A stretch of DNA of 55,798 nt from Verrucomicrobiaceae bacterium (GTDB taxonomy: Bacteria; Verrucomicrobiota; Verrucomicrobiia; Verrucomicrobiales; Akkermansiaceae): assembly GCA_027491155.1 (NCBI GenBank), contig JAIXWR010000004.1:1-55798 (forward strand), read 5' to 3'. The stretch's first letter is position 1, and the number at the start of each line of letters is the position of its first letter. Of the stretch, positions 8,027 through 17,334 are shown one piece after another. The notes under the pieces are model-generated. The model searched no databases and was not told the DNA's origin. It saw only the letters and a list, made by a program, of their open reading frames with translations. The position numbers and the translations under genes are program-made.

Positions 8027-9193
8027 ATGGACAGCATTTCTTCCCGAATCCAAGAAGTCACCCCTTCGCTCACCCTGGCCGTCACCAACCAGGCCAAGGC
8101 CATGCTCGCCCGCGGCGAGGAAGTCTACGGCCTCGCCGGCGGCGAACCCGAGGTCGATACCCCGGACCACATCAAGGCCGCCGCCATCGCCGCCCTCCAG
8201 TCCGGCAAGACCAAATACACCCCGGCCGGCGGCATCCCCGAACTCCGCGAGGCCCTCGCTGCCAAGTTCATCGCCGACAACAACCTGGCCTACGACGCCA
8301 AGCAGATCTGCGTCACCGCCGGCGCCAAGATGGCCTGCTTCAACGCCATCCTCGCTGTCGTGGAAGAAGGCGACGAGGTCATCATCCCGACCCCCTACTG
8401 GGTCTCCTACCCCGAAATGGTGAAGATCGCCGGCGGCAAGCCGGTGCTCGTCGAAACCAAGGAGTCCAACGGCTGGAAGATGACCGCCGAACAGTTCGAG
8501 GCCGCCATGACCCCGGCGACCAAGATGGTCATCCTCAACTCCCCCGGCAACCCGACCGGCGCGATCTACACCGAGCAGGAACTCCGCGACATCGGCGAGG
8601 TCGCCCTCTCGGAAGATATCGTCATCCTTTCCGATGAGATCTACGAGAAGCTCGTCTACGGCGAGAACAAGCACGTCTCCATCGCCTCGCTCAGCGACGA
8701 ACTCTACAACCTGACCATCACCGTCAACGGCTTCTCCAAGGCCTACTCGATGACCGGCTGGCGCCTCGGCTACACCGCCGCGCCGAAGGCCCTCGCCGAG
8801 GCGATCGACAAGATCCAGAACCACACGGTCTCCAACGCCACCACCTTCTGCCAGTACGCCGCGCTCGCCGCGCTGCAGGGCGACCAGACCTTCATCAGCG
8901 ACCTGCGCGACGAGTACGACGTGAAGCGCCAGTTCGTCCACGCCCGCCTCAAGGCGATCAACAACATCCGCGTGGTCGAACCGAAGGGCGCCTTCTACTT
9001 CTTCGTCTACACCGGCAACCTCGGCCTGAAGTCGATGAACCTCACCGACAAGCTGCTCAGCCGCTACAAGGTCGCCGCCGTCCCCGGCATCGCCTTCGGC
9101 TACGACGAGGGCATCCGCCTCAGCTACTGCACCACGCTCGACGTGCTCAACGAAGGCCTCACCCGCTTCGAGCAGTTCTGCCGCGAGCATTGA
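8027..9193 (+). CDS. Pyridoxal-phosphate aspartate-type aminotransferase (class I, subgroup Ib)
   Basis: 388 aa, the usual length of AspB-type aminotransferases. It shows SLTLAVTNQAKAMLARG and LAGGEPEVDTP at the N-terminus, YTPAGGIPELREALA, NSPGNPTG (171-178), DEIYEKLVY (203-211) and the Schiff-base lysine in NGFSKAYSMTGWRLGY (Lys238). This family transfers the amino group between aspartate (or aromatic amino acids/prephenate in some members) and 2-oxoglutarate in the cytoplasm. Substrate cannot be fixed from sequence alone. It stands alone, ~145 bp after the beta-helix gene, and is closed by a strong terminator. Confidence 0.9.
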   Translation: MDSISSRIQEVTPSLTLAVTNQAKAMLARGEEVYGLAGGEPEVDTPDHIKAAAIAALQSGKTKYTPAGGIPELREALAAKFIADNNLAYDAKQICVTAGAKMACFNAILAVVEEGDEVIIPTPYWVSYPEMVKIAGGKPVLVETKESNGWKMTAEQFEAAMTPATKMVILNSPGNPTGAIYTEQELRDIGEVALSEDIVILSDEIYEKLVYGENKHVSIASLSDELYNLTITVNGFSKAYSMTGWRLGYTAAPKALAEAIDKIQNHTVSNATTFCQYAALAALQGDQTFISDLRDEYDVKRQFVHARLKAINNIRVVEPKGAFYFFVYTGNLGLKSMNLTDKLLSRYKVAAVPGIAFGYDEGIRLSYCTTLDVLNEGLTRFEQFCREH

Positions 9194-9216
9194 AGCGAAG
9201 GCCGGCGAAAGATTCA

Positions 9217-9250
9217 AAAAAGCCCGGGACCGCAAGGTTCCGGGCTTTTT
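9217..9250. terminator. Bidirectional rho-independent terminator between convergent genes
   Basis: AAAAAGCCCGGGACC (9217-9231), loop GCAA, then GGTTCCGGGCTTTTT (9236-9250). This is a 15-bp stem with one G-T pair, with A-runs and T-runs on both flanks. It can stop the aminotransferase transcript on the plus strand and the thioredoxin-like transcript on the minus strand. Confidence 0.92.
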
Positions 9251-9268
9251 CGTGCCGCGCCGTGTCGC

Positions 9269-9694
9269 TCACTTCCCCACCGCCGCCTTGAGCTTCTTCT
9301 CGAATTCCCGCGCCTTGTCCCGGTCGGGGGCCCCGTCGAGCCGGGCGGTGACTTCCTCGCAGGCGGCATCGGTCACAACCACGCGCGGGGTCGGACCTTT
9401 GGCCGAGACGGCCGACGGCAGCTTGTCCAGGTCCTTGTCACCGGGCTCGATCTCGACCACCACCACCGCGTTCCGCGGCACGGCCTTCTTGATCGCGCCG
9501 TTGTTGGCGGACACCTCCTGCACGCACTTGGGGCAGGAGGGATCCCAGTATTCCTGGTAGAAGACGAAGGCGATGCTTTTGCCGGACTTCGCCGCGGAGG
9601 CCTTGGCGGATTCCAGCTTGCGCTCCGAGAACCCGGCGGAGGCCGTGGCGAGGGAAAGCAGGGCGAACAGGGGGACGAGGAGGACCTTCTTCAT
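9269..9694 (-). CDS. Secreted thioredoxin-like protein with CPKC motif
   Basis: 141 aa from the ATG at 9694; the frame extends 13 codons further, but MKKVLLVPLFALLSLATASA is a clean signal peptide. The mature part has a thioredoxin-like opening (SGKSIAFVFYQEYW) and a CPKC pair in DPSCPKCVQE, then PRVVVTDAACEEV, and a Lys-rich helix at the end. The CxxC position is atypical for thioredoxin (WCxxC), so an oxidoreductase or thiol-storage role in the periplasm is inferred. It is paralogous in layout to the gene at 21374-21859 (signal peptide, CPKC, similar length). Confidence 0.6.
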   Translation of the reverse strand: MKKVLLVPLFALLSLATASAGFSERKLESAKASAAKSGKSIAFVFYQEYWDPSCPKCVQEVSANNGAIKKAVPRNAVVVVEIEPGDKDLDKLPSAVSAKGPTPRVVVTDAACEEVTARLDGAPDRDKAREFEKKLKAAVGK

Positions 9695-9832
9695 GGCGGC
9701 AGGGGAAGCACGGGCCGGAAGCACCCGTTTCATGCAGCCAAGCAGATCCCCCGCGGGACATCAAGGTTCCTCCTCCCGCCCGGATTTTCCCGATTGCCGC
9801 CCGCTCCGCGCCGGTCCCAACATCCGCCCCGG

Positions 9833-11131
9833 ATGTCGCGCTTGCCCGCATGGTTGGAGAACTACCGCTTGCTCCCCAGGCCCGTCCTCCTGTTCGCCGC
9901 GGGGCAGTTCCTGATCAGCCTGATCACCTCCGCGCAGTTCCTCCTTCTCAATCTTTTCCTGAAGGACAAGGGACTCGATGACCCGGAGATCGCCGCGCTG
10001 TCCGCCCAGCGCTTCGTCGCCACCTTCTTCCTCGCACTCCCCGCCGGCCTCTGGCTCCGCGGGAAGCCGCTCCGCAAGCCGCTGCTGGTCGGCTCCATCC
10101 TCTTCCCGCTGACCGCCCTCGCCTCGCTGGAAACCGTGCGCCTCGGCATGATGGACGCCGCCTCGTGGTGCTTCCTCGCGATGGGTTTCTCCGGCCTGCT
10201 GCTGAACGTCGCCAACCTGCCGATGGCCCTGCGGCTCGCCCCGCCGAAACAGTCGAGCGAGGCCCTCAGCCTGCTCTTCGCCACCTGGGCCGCCGCCAGC
10301 ATCTGCGGTGGCGTGCTTTCGAGCGTGCTGCAGGGCATCGGCCGCCTCGATTTCGGCGGCTTCCACCTGGTCTTCGACGAATACTCGACCCTGCTGATCC
10401 TGACCGTCGCCGCTTTCGCCTCGCCCCTGTTCTACGCCCGCCTGCCCGATCCCGTCCCGGAAAACTCCACCGCCAGGCACTGGCTCCACATCCACCGCGA
10501 GGACTGGCCGGTGCTCACGCGAGCACTCATCCCCACCGTCTGCATCGCCACCGGCGCGGGCCTCAGCATCCAGTTCCTCAACCTCTTCTTCAGCCACGTT
10601 CACCATCTCAGCTCGACCGCCTATTCCGCCTACGGCTCGGTCAGCAACGTGCTGGTGCTGATCGCCGGCCTGATCGTTCCCGAAGTCAAACGCCGGCTTG
10701 GCTGGCGCGGCGCGATCCTCGGGGTGCAGAGCATCGCCGTCTTCCTGCTGCTCGCGATGGGCCTGACCGAGCTGTGGAAAGCCGCGTCGTGGGCGCTGCC
10801 CTTCGCCATCGGCTGCTTCATCCTCCGCCAGCCGCTGATGAGCATGGCCGGTCCCTCGACCAGCGAGCTGACGATGAGCTACGTCGGCGAACGCAACCGC
10901 GAACTCATCAGCGCTTGCAGCGGCGCGATCTGGAGCGGCGCCTGGTGGCTCGCTGCCCGCACCTTCGAACTGCTCCGCGCCCACCACCTGCCCTACTGGC
11001 AGGTCTTCGTCACCACCGGCATCCTCTACCTCATCGGCACCGTTTCCTACCTCCTGCTGATCCGGAAAGTGGAACAGCGGGAGTCCGACGAATCCGATCC
11101 CGCCCCGGAACCCGAGCCGCGGCAGGCGTGA
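9833..11131 (+). CDS. MFS-type permease
   Basis: 432 aa, about 12 hydrophobic segments. It opens with LLFAAGQFLISLITSAQFLLLNLFLKDKGL, has the loop-2/3 basic stretch LRGKPLRKPLLVG characteristic of MFS transporters, and a long central loop around FYARLPDPVPENS followed by the second six-helix half. It ends with a short charged tail. The ATG at 9833 gives MSRLPAWLENYRL; a start 13 codons upstream would add a Pro/Arg-rich stretch unlike a transporter. The substrate is unknown. It is divergent from the thioredoxin-like gene. Confidence 0.75.
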   Translation: MSRLPAWLENYRLLPRPVLLFAAGQFLISLITSAQFLLLNLFLKDKGLDDPEIAALSAQRFVATFFLALPAGLWLRGKPLRKPLLVGSILFPLTALASLETVRLGMMDAASWCFLAMGFSGLLLNVANLPMALRLAPPKQSSEALSLLFATWAAASICGGVLSSVLQGIGRLDFGGFHLVFDEYSTLLILTVAAFASPLFYARLPDPVPENSTARHWLHIHREDWPVLTRALIPTVCIATGAGLSIQFLNLFFSHVHHLSSTAYSAYGSVSNVLVLIAGLIVPEVKRRLGWRGAILGVQSIAVFLLLAMGLTELWKAASWALPFAIGCFILRQPLMSMAGPSTSELTMSYVGERNRELISACSGAIWSGAWWLAARTFELLRAHHLPYWQVFVTTGILYLIGTVSYLLLIRKVEQRESDESDPAPEPEPRQA

Positions 11132-11248
11132 ACCCCGGTGCCTTCCGGAGGCGATGAAAATCTCCGGCGGACGGGGTTTCCGCCCCCACCCCGGGAAACT
11201 CTTTGTTACTTTCTCCAAAAAGGGGGAGCTACCCGATTGAAACCGCCC

Positions 11249-13300
11249 ATGGACTGGATCGACGAGGAAACGGCATCTGAAAAGCAAGACGACCCGAAGG
11301 CGTTGATCGACGCCTACTGCCGGTCGGGCGGAAAGGACGCGACCTTCCGTGCCTTGGTGGACCGCTTCGCCGGCCTCGTCTTCACCAGCGCCCTCCGCCG
11401 CACCGGCAACCCTGCCAGCGCCGAGGAAATCACTCAGAACGTCTTCGCCCTGCTCGCCCGCAAGGCCGCCTCGCTGCGCTCCCACCCGAACCTCTCCGCG
11501 TGGGTCTTCCGCACCACCCAACTCGAATGCGCCAAAACCATGCGTTCCGAAATGCGCCACCAGAGGAAACTCGAAGCCCTTGCCAGCGAGCCTCCAACCA
11601 CCACCGCCGATGACTCCGCCGATGACTCCGCCGCTTGGCGCGAGGCCCTCCCGGCGCTCGATGCCTCGCTCGACCAACTCGCCGAGAAAGACCGCGCGCT
11701 CATCATCCAGCGCTTCTTTGAAAGCAAACGCTTCGCCGAAATCGCCAGCTCCACCGGCAAGTCCGAGGCCGCCTGCAAGATGCAGCTCAAGCGCGCCCTC
11801 GAAAAGCTCGCCACCCTACTCCGCAGCCGTGGCATCGCCCTCAGCGTGCCCGTCATCGCCACCGGCCTCTCCGCCGAGTTCGCCAAAGCCGCACCCCTCG
11901 CCACCCAGACCCTCGCCACCAAAGCCCTCGCCGCCTCCTCCGGCATCACCACCTCCACCGTCCTCACCAACACGCTCCTGACCATGAGCACCGCCAAGTC
12001 CTCCGCCATCACCGCCGCCGCTGTCATCGCGATCGGCCTGATCCCGATCCTCCAACTGGAAGGCAAGGCCACCCGGCTCCAGTCCGAAATCACCACCCTG
12101 GAAAGCCGCCCGGCGCCTGACCCTCTCGCCACTACGTCCCCCTCGCGTCGTGCGCCTGCGACGACCGTCAGCAACCGCCCCACATTCCGCGACCTGCTGG
12201 AAAACACGAAGCGCCCCATCGAGGCGGACACATTCCTCACCGACCTCATGAAAGTCGTCAGGGAACAGGACATGGCCGGCATGATCCGCGTCCTCACGCC
12301 CGTCGCCAACATGGATCCCGCCCGGCACGCGCAGTTGATGAAGGACATCGAAGCCCACCCGGGCAGCGCCGAGGCGAAAGCCGTCGCTCTCCAGATGCTC
12401 GGCAGCTTCGCTCCGGAAACGGACTACCGGCAGAGCCTCGAAAGCCTGATCCGCCAGGACCTGAAATCCGGTGCCTGGAGCGACGTCGCGCGCCGCTGGG
12501 CGGAGTCCGATCCGGATGCCGCCCTCGCATGGTTCCGGGAAATGGACGCGAAAGGCGAGCTGTTAGGCAAGGGCGTCGATAGTCAAACAGCACCCTTCCT
12601 TCTTTCGGAAATGGCCGCCGGCATGGCCAGCAAACGCCCACAACAAGCGCTCGAAATTGCAGCGGCAATGACGCCGGAGGAACGCAGCACCTCCCGGATC
12701 GCCGGCAAACTCATTCCGGCTCTCACCGCGGCTTATCTGGAAACGGGCGACTCCCGCTTGCTCGACCAATTGATTGCGACCGAACTGCAGGATGGCCCGA
12801 AGGAACGCCTGATCGATGCCGCCAGCGAAATCATCGCCGCCGATCGCGATCTCGCCGCCGCCCGTGCCTTCCTCGCCCGTTTCGTCCCCGAAAACGACAA
12901 CGATGCCCTGAACGCCCGCATGCTTTCATTCCTCTCCAAGGCCGAGCGAGTCCCCTTTGCCACGCGGGCCGACTGGATCGTCGGGCACATCGAGCCGCAA
13001 GCCGCGGCCGAGAAAATCCGCAACATCCTCGGCGAACAAATGGAACTCGGCCAGGATCCCGCCGACTGGATCCGCGCCCAGCCATCGGGGATCGTGAAAG
13101 ACCAGTCCCTGGCCACCCGCTCCACATGGCTCGCCTTCACCAAGGGACACCAGTCGGGTCTCGAAGCGGCCGCTCAGATTGGCGACGCGGCGCTGAGGGA
13201 CAAAACCCGCCGCGACATCGCCGCGAGTTGGCTCAGGGAGTTTCCGGATGCCGCCCGCCGCGAGCTTCCCGCCGATCTCCTCCCGGAAGAAGGCCGCTGA
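11249..13300 (+). CDS. ECF-type sigma-70 factor fused to a transmembrane segment and a repeat domain
   Basis: 683 aa. Residues ~33-105 are sigma region 2 (RALVDRFAGLVFTSALRR, then EEITQNVFALLARK and LSAWVFRTTQLECAKTMRSE). Residues ~135-190 are region 4 (LAEKDRALIIQRFFESKRFAEIASSTGKSEAACKMQLKRAL). A hydrophobic Ala/Thr-rich stretch leads to one TM helix (SSAITAAAVIAIGLIPILQL, 251-270) and a short coiled coil. The ~400 C-terminal residues are helical repeats of the type WAESDPDAALAWFREM. Such sigma-membrane fusions are typical of Verrucomicrobia and suggest a membrane-tethered sigma factor with a periplasmic sensor. A TTG at 11237 with GGGGGAG 8 nt upstream is a better-spaced start than the ATG at 11249. 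The next gene encodes a similar repeat domain without the sigma part. Confidence 0.85.
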   Translation: MDWIDEETASEKQDDPKALIDAYCRSGGKDATFRALVDRFAGLVFTSALRRTGNPASAEEITQNVFALLARKAASLRSHPNLSAWVFRTTQLECAKTMRSEMRHQRKLEALASEPPTTTADDSADDSAAWREALPALDASLDQLAEKDRALIIQRFFESKRFAEIASSTGKSEAACKMQLKRALEKLATLLRSRGIALSVPVIATGLSAEFAKAAPLATQTLATKALAASSGITTSTVLTNTLLTMSTAKSSAITAAAVIAIGLIPILQLEGKATRLQSEITTLESRPAPDPLATTSPSRRAPATTVSNRPTFRDLLENTKRPIEADTFLTDLMKVVREQDMAGMIRVLTPVANMDPARHAQLMKDIEAHPGSAEAKAVALQMLGSFAPETDYRQSLESLIRQDLKSGAWSDVARRWAESDPDAALAWFREMDAKGELLGKGVDSQTAPFLLSEMAAGMASKRPQQALEIAAAMTPEERSTSRIAGKLIPALTAAYLETGDSRLLDQLIATELQDGPKERLIDAASEIIAADRDLAAARAFLARFVPENDNDALNARMLSFLSKAERVPFATRADWIVGHIEPQAAAEKIRNILGEQMELGQDPADWIRAQPSGIVKDQSLATRSTWLAFTKGHQSGLEAAAQIGDAALRDKTRRDIAASWLREFPDAARRELPADLLPEEGR

Positions 13301-13331
13301 CTAACGGCTTCAACCGCCATCCGCCACCGCC

Positions 13332-14651
13332 ATGAGAATTTCCACCCTCTTTCCCGCCATCGCCGCCGCCTTGATCTGCGGCGCGGTGATCGTCGTCCAA
13401 CTCGGGCGCAACCGCTCCCTCGACCAGCGCCTCGAATCGCTGCGCCCGGATGCCTCCAGAGCATCGAAAGACAGGCTCCCGCCAAGTGATGACACCCGCC
13501 CTCCCGCAAGCCTCTCTAACAAGCGGCTGAACAAAAATGAAACTCACGCCCCGGGCACTCCCGAATTCGAGGAACGGGTCGCGCGGGCCGCCCGGGAAAT
13601 GAAGGAGATGATTTCCGGTATCGGCGACATGCAGGAAAGCCCGGCCGCCTTCTTCCGCGCCCTTCCTGGCGTGATCAAGGTCATCGGCGACCTCGGCCTC
13701 GAAGAAGCGATCGCCGTGGCCGACCGCCTCGGCTCCAGCGGCCCCCTGTTTCCTCCGGCCGATGGCAACTCCACCGCCCGCCTCATGATCTATCTGCTCG
13801 CATCCGAGAAAGACCCGCTGCGGATCCTCGAACGTAAGGACCTGAACCTCGACTCCCCGATGGGTGGCCTCCAGGTCTCGATCTTCGGCCAGCTCGCGAT
13901 GCGGGACCCGGCCGCCGCCATGCAGTGGCTCGATACACAATCGATCGGGGAAGGCCCCAAGACCGCCTATCAACGCCAAATCGCCTTCGGTCTTCTCGCC
14001 CACGATCCGCGGCGAGGCCTCGACTACCTGCTCGAAAATCCCGCCGCCTTCCCGCGCAGCGGCATGGGACAAACCATCGCCGACATCCCCATGCCAGACA
14101 CGGCCAAGGCGGATCTCGCCGCAGCGCTTCCCGATCCCCGCTACGCGGAGTTTCGTCCGGCCATCAGCAAGATCCTCATGCGTTCGAGCCTCAACACCGC
14201 CAGCGTCGCGGCCCTTCGCGAGCAATCCGCCGCCTTGCAACTCAGCGATGACGAGATCGCCGCCTTCCTCCGCGAAAACCCGTCCGTCCTGATGCAACGG
14301 GATCCCGCCGCCGCCACCGCGTGGATGAAGGAAGCCCTGCCCGCCGGGGATCTCCCCAAGACCATCGCCAGCGCCATCCGCAGTTGGACCGAGCAGGACT
14401 TCAATGCCGCCGCCAATCATCTCGGCACCATGGATCGCGGCCCCACGCGCGACGAATCGATCAAGGAATTCGCCGGCGTCGTCGCCAAGATGGAGCCGCC
14501 ATCCGCCGCCCGATGGGCCCTTGAAATCGAAGACCCCACCCTGCGCCAGGCCGCCCTGCGCGAGGTCGGCGAGAGCTGGCTGAATCTCGACCCCGCCGCC
14601 GCCCACGAATGGATGAAAACCCAAGGCATCCCCGAAACCGAATCTCCCTGA
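13332..14651 (+). CDS. Membrane-anchored helical-repeat protein, sister of the sigma-fusion C-terminus
   Basis: 439 aa. A single N-terminal TM/signal anchor (ISTLFPAIAAALICGAVIVVQL), a disordered Pro/Ser/Arg linker, then helical repeats marked by the recurring core DPAAAMQW, DPAAATAW, DFNAAANH, PPSAARWA and DPAAAHEW, roughly 60-80 residues apart. The same D-P-x-A-A-x-x-W core occurs in the C-terminal domain of the preceding sigma fusion, 31 bp upstream, so they probably act together at the membrane. No known enzyme motif. It could be a partner or anti-sigma-like regulator of the sigma protein; this is inference. Confidence 0.7.
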   Translation: MRISTLFPAIAAALICGAVIVVQLGRNRSLDQRLESLRPDASRASKDRLPPSDDTRPPASLSNKRLNKNETHAPGTPEFEERVARAAREMKEMISGIGDMQESPAAFFRALPGVIKVIGDLGLEEAIAVADRLGSSGPLFPPADGNSTARLMIYLLASEKDPLRILERKDLNLDSPMGGLQVSIFGQLAMRDPAAAMQWLDTQSIGEGPKTAYQRQIAFGLLAHDPRRGLDYLLENPAAFPRSGMGQTIADIPMPDTAKADLAAALPDPRYAEFRPAISKILMRSSLNTASVAALREQSAALQLSDDEIAAFLRENPSVLMQRDPAAATAWMKEALPAGDLPKTIASAIRSWTEQDFNAAANHLGTMDRGPTRDESIKEFAGVVAKMEPPSAARWALEIEDPTLRQAALREVGESWLNLDPAAAHEWMKTQGIPETESP

Positions 14652-14661
14652 CATCACTCCC

Positions 14662-15306
14662 ATGAACCCCATGAATCTTCTGCTCAACCCCCTCGTCCTG
14701 GTGCTTGCCGTCGGACTCTTCCTCGGCATCCTTGCCATCGCCATGGCTTGCCGGATCAAGTCACCCGGCTCGGACTCCCCGTTGGACAAGGAACATCCTG
14801 CAACAAACCCGTCCCTCCGCATGAAAATGATGTTTTCCATCCCCCTCGTGCTGCTCGTCTCCCTGGTTGCGTTCGTGGCCTACATCGCGGATCAAATGTT
14901 CGGAGTCGTTGCGTTCACCTACGCATACTTCGCCTTCTGCCTGCTGGCTACGCTGGTCTTCAGCCTTGCCTGGCGAGCCTGCTTTCCGAAGTCCGCCCCG
15001 GTTTTCGCCTTGATCGTCTTCGCCATTCTCGCGGCGAATTTCCTCCTGCCCCCGCCCTCGGAACGCCTCTTGCGCTCCGCGATGCTGAAGGCGAAACCCG
15101 GCACGGATGCCTCGGCCATTGTGGATATCGTGAAACAGCAATACGAAGGCAGCCCCTACGAAATGCCACTGATCTCCGAAGACGAATCCGGCGGCTTTGA
15201 TCGTATCCACGTTTCACTTCTTTCTCAGAAGGAGAGAAGTTGCACTTCCCTCATCTTCCTCATCGAGAACGGAAAGGTATCACGAAGCATCTTTTCGCCA
15301 GACTGA
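14662..15306 (+). CDS. Small multi-pass membrane protein of unknown function
   Basis: 214 aa with about four hydrophobic helices (MNLLLNPLVLVLAVGLFLGILAI; MFSIPLVLLVSLVAFVAYIA; GVVAFTYAYFAFCLLATLVF; FALIVFAILAANFL). A soluble C-terminal ~75 residues starts PGTDASAIVDIVKQQY and ends in beta-like segments (SLIFLIENGKVSRSIF). It begins 10 bp after the repeat protein, so it belongs to the sigma-fusion operon. Family not recognised. It is the last gene of that operon, meeting the leftward cluster tail to tail. Confidence 0.6.
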   Translation: MNPMNLLLNPLVLVLAVGLFLGILAIAMACRIKSPGSDSPLDKEHPATNPSLRMKMMFSIPLVLLVSLVAFVAYIADQMFGVVAFTYAYFAFCLLATLVFSLAWRACFPKSAPVFALIVFAILAANFLLPPPSERLLRSAMLKAKPGTDASAIVDIVKQQYEGSPYEMPLISEDESGGFDRIHVSLLSQKERSCTSLIFLIENGKVSRSIFSPD

Positions 15307-15315
15307 TGCCTGGAG

Positions 15316-15330
15316 GAGGGGCCTCCCCTC
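15316..15330. terminator. Weak hairpin between convergent genes
   Basis: GAGGGG (15316-15321) pairs with CCCCTC (15325-15330) around CCT, in the 22-bp gap between the membrane-protein stop and the GNAT stop. It has no T-run on either side, so termination is uncertain. Confidence 0.3.
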
Positions 15331-16276
15331 AAATCTCCGCCGTATCCACCCACCAGTCGTGTTCCATCTCAAGCCCGTGGCCAAAGACCCACGCCGCCGA
15401 CTCGGTGAAGTTCAAGCCTTCTAACAGCGGCCTGACGACCTCCATCTGCCGCACCGGCAGGGCGACGAAAAAGGGGCCCTGCGCCCGCACCACGGCGGCC
15501 GCCAGCAGATCCGCTCCCGCCTCTGGCGTCGCATAGGCAAAGCCCGACAGATGCGCGGACACCAGTTCGCCGCCGGACTCCAGCCACAAGCGCTTGTCGC
15601 GCCGCGTGTCCTCCAGCATCCCACAGGCATCGCCGTCCGGCGTGACCAGCGGCAAGGGGGACATCCACGAACGATACGCGCTTTCCCCGCCCGTCGCCGT
15701 GTAGCCGGGACGAGCCAACCGCCCGCGCAGCACCGCGAAATCCTTCAGCGAAATGACCTGACCTCTCTTCACGAAAGGCCCGCCCGGCGAAATCCGCAGG
15801 ATCACAATCTCCCCCACCTTCTCGAAGCGCGGCACGCCCAGCCGACCCGTGTAGTCCGTGGGCAAACGCCCGGTTCCCGCCATCACGACGCAGTAACACG
15901 CGCGGCTGTCGCTTGCTTCAATCTCACGCTTGGTCTCGCCGATCAGCCGCGCCAGCACCGCCGTCCCCCTCGCTACTGAGGCCACTTTCAGATCGCAGAG
16001 ATAATGCGCCAACGATGCCTCCGCCATCGCGCCCTCTCCTCGCCGGAACTCCAGCCGCCGACGCACCCGCGCGATCCCGCCGACGATCCTGCCCGCCTCT
16101 TCCATCGCCAGCAGCTCCGCGTCCCCGATCGCCCGGAAGAAGGGCAGGTAATCCTCGCCATGCGAAATCCGGAAGCGCTCCGTCGGCCCCAGCGGATAGG
16201 TGAACTCCCGCTCGAACTCCGCCAGCGCCCGCCCCGTTGCCGGCGGAACCTCCTCCGTGAAACGATGCAGTTTCAT
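15329..16276 (-). CDS. GNAT-family acyltransferase
   Basis: 315 aa from the ATG at 16276. The N-terminal half fits a GNAT fold: YPLGPTERFRI, an ELLAMEEAGRIVGGIARVR strand, then DLKVASVARGTAVLARLIGET, which stands where the acyl-CoA-binding motif sits, followed by SRACYCVVMAGT. The C-terminal half (from ~185) appears as a second, degenerate domain (RLWLESGGELVSAHLSGFAY; QMEVVRPLLEGLNFTESAAWVFG). The ATG overlaps the stop of the DUF3419 gene (ATGA), so it is translationally coupled to it. The acceptor is unknown. In context, acylation of an amine produced by the aminocarboxypropyl transferase is a testable guess. Confidence 0.65.
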   Translation of the reverse strand: MKLHRFTEEVPPATGRALAEFEREFTYPLGPTERFRISHGEDYLPFFRAIGDAELLAMEEAGRIVGGIARVRRRLEFRRGEGAMAEASLAHYLCDLKVASVARGTAVLARLIGETKREIEASDSRACYCVVMAGTGRLPTDYTGRLGVPRFEKVGEIVILRISPGGPFVKRGQVISLKDFAVLRGRLARPGYTATGGESAYRSWMSPLPLVTPDGDACGMLEDTRRDKRLWLESGGELVSAHLSGFAYATPEAGADLLAAAVVRAQGPFFVALPVRQMEVVRPLLEGLNFTESAAWVFGHGLEMEHDWWVDTAEI

Positions 16277-17334
16277 GCCCGGCTCCCGACATGGATGCGG
16301 GGGTAAAAGTAGCTGCGGTCCCTCGCCTCCATCGCCTTGCCCCGTTCCACGTCCCACGCGATGCCCGCATCGAGTCCGCCGATCTCCAGCGTCGAGTTCA
16401 ATTGCCGCACGATGACCCGCCCGCCCGGCTTCAGCACCCGACACGCACTGCGCAAGGTCGCCTCCGCTTCTCCCGGCGAGAGCCAGTCGAGGATGTTCGA
16501 GAGATGCACCAGGTCCGCGCTCTCCGCCGACATCGAATCGAGCACCGCGTCCATCTTCCCCTGCCGCCACTCCACCTCCGCGATCATCGGACGATCCTCC
16601 TCCAGCCAGTCGTAACGGCATCCCGGCGCAAAACAACCGGCCAGGATCTGCCAAAGAAACGGATTCGAACGCGGCGGCATGCGCCCGATCACCTCCCGCG
16701 TCCGTTCCGCGAAGTGATCGCTGAAACTCCGCCGCGGGTTCTGCGTCGCTTCCTTTCCGAAAAGACACACCAGGTTATCCAGTGACATCACTTTCCCGAA
16801 GGCCTCGTCCAGCCACGCGCCGCCGAAGTCCACCAGCGGCCTCTCCGAGTTCAGCATCGCCTGCAACTCCCCGCGCCACGGCTCCAACCGGGCCCGCAGT
16901 TCGGCAAAGCAGACTTCGTAGCGCCCGCCGTGATCCACCCCGCGCTCCGCGATCCACTCCGGCGGACCGAAGACCTCCTCTTCCAGATCCAGCTGATCTA
17001 ACAAATCCTTCATCCGCCGCCTCCGCTCCACCGCCGGCATCGGCAGGTGACCTAACAGCGCCGCCACCTCCTCCGCTGCCTCAGTCCCGGCCAGCCGCCA
17101 TTTCACCCGCGCCAAGGCCAACTGCGCCGGATTCATGTCCACCGCCACCAGCCGCAGCGGCAAGCGACCGAGGCAGGCCGCGGTTTCGCCGCCGGACGCA
17201 ATCATCACCACCGTGCCGCCCTCCGGGATCGATCGCGCGAGCTCCAGGTCGAGCCGCGGATCTTCCCTCACCTGCGCAAAGGCCAGCGGCAGCGACGCCG
17301 CCCGCCGCGCCCATTCCTCCGGTCCCGCGCTCAT
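16273..17334 (-). CDS. BtaA-like (DUF3419) S-adenosylmethionine 3-amino-3-carboxypropyl transferase
   Basis: 353 aa. It has the DUF3419/BtaA layout: GGTVVMIASGGETAACLGRLP, then VAVDMNPAQLALARVKWRL (nucleotide-binding strand and helix), the central LDQLDLEEEVFGPPEWI region, and a second Rossmann-like segment VHLSNILDWLSPGEAEATLRSACRVLKPGGRVIVRQL. BtaA transfers the aminocarboxypropyl group of SAM to diacylglycerol in betaine-lipid synthesis. The donor chemistry is inferred from the family; the acceptor is not known here, and no BtaB-type N-methyltransferase is adjacent. Start ATG 17334 overlaps the desaturase stop (ATGA), and the stop overlaps the GNAT start (ATGA). Confidence 0.75.
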   Translation of the reverse strand: MSAGPEEWARRAASLPLAFAQVREDPRLDLELARSIPEGGTVVMIASGGETAACLGRLPLRLVAVDMNPAQLALARVKWRLAGTEAAEEVAALLGHLPMPAVERRRRMKDLLDQLDLEEEVFGPPEWIAERGVDHGGRYEVCFAELRARLEPWRGELQAMLNSERPLVDFGGAWLDEAFGKVMSLDNLVCLFGKEATQNPRRSFSDHFAERTREVIGRMPPRSNPFLWQILAGCFAPGCRYDWLEEDRPMIAEVEWRQGKMDAVLDSMSAESADLVHLSNILDWLSPGEAEATLRSACRVLKPGGRVIVRQLNSTLEIGGLDAGIAWDVERGKAMEARDRSYFYPRIHVGSRA

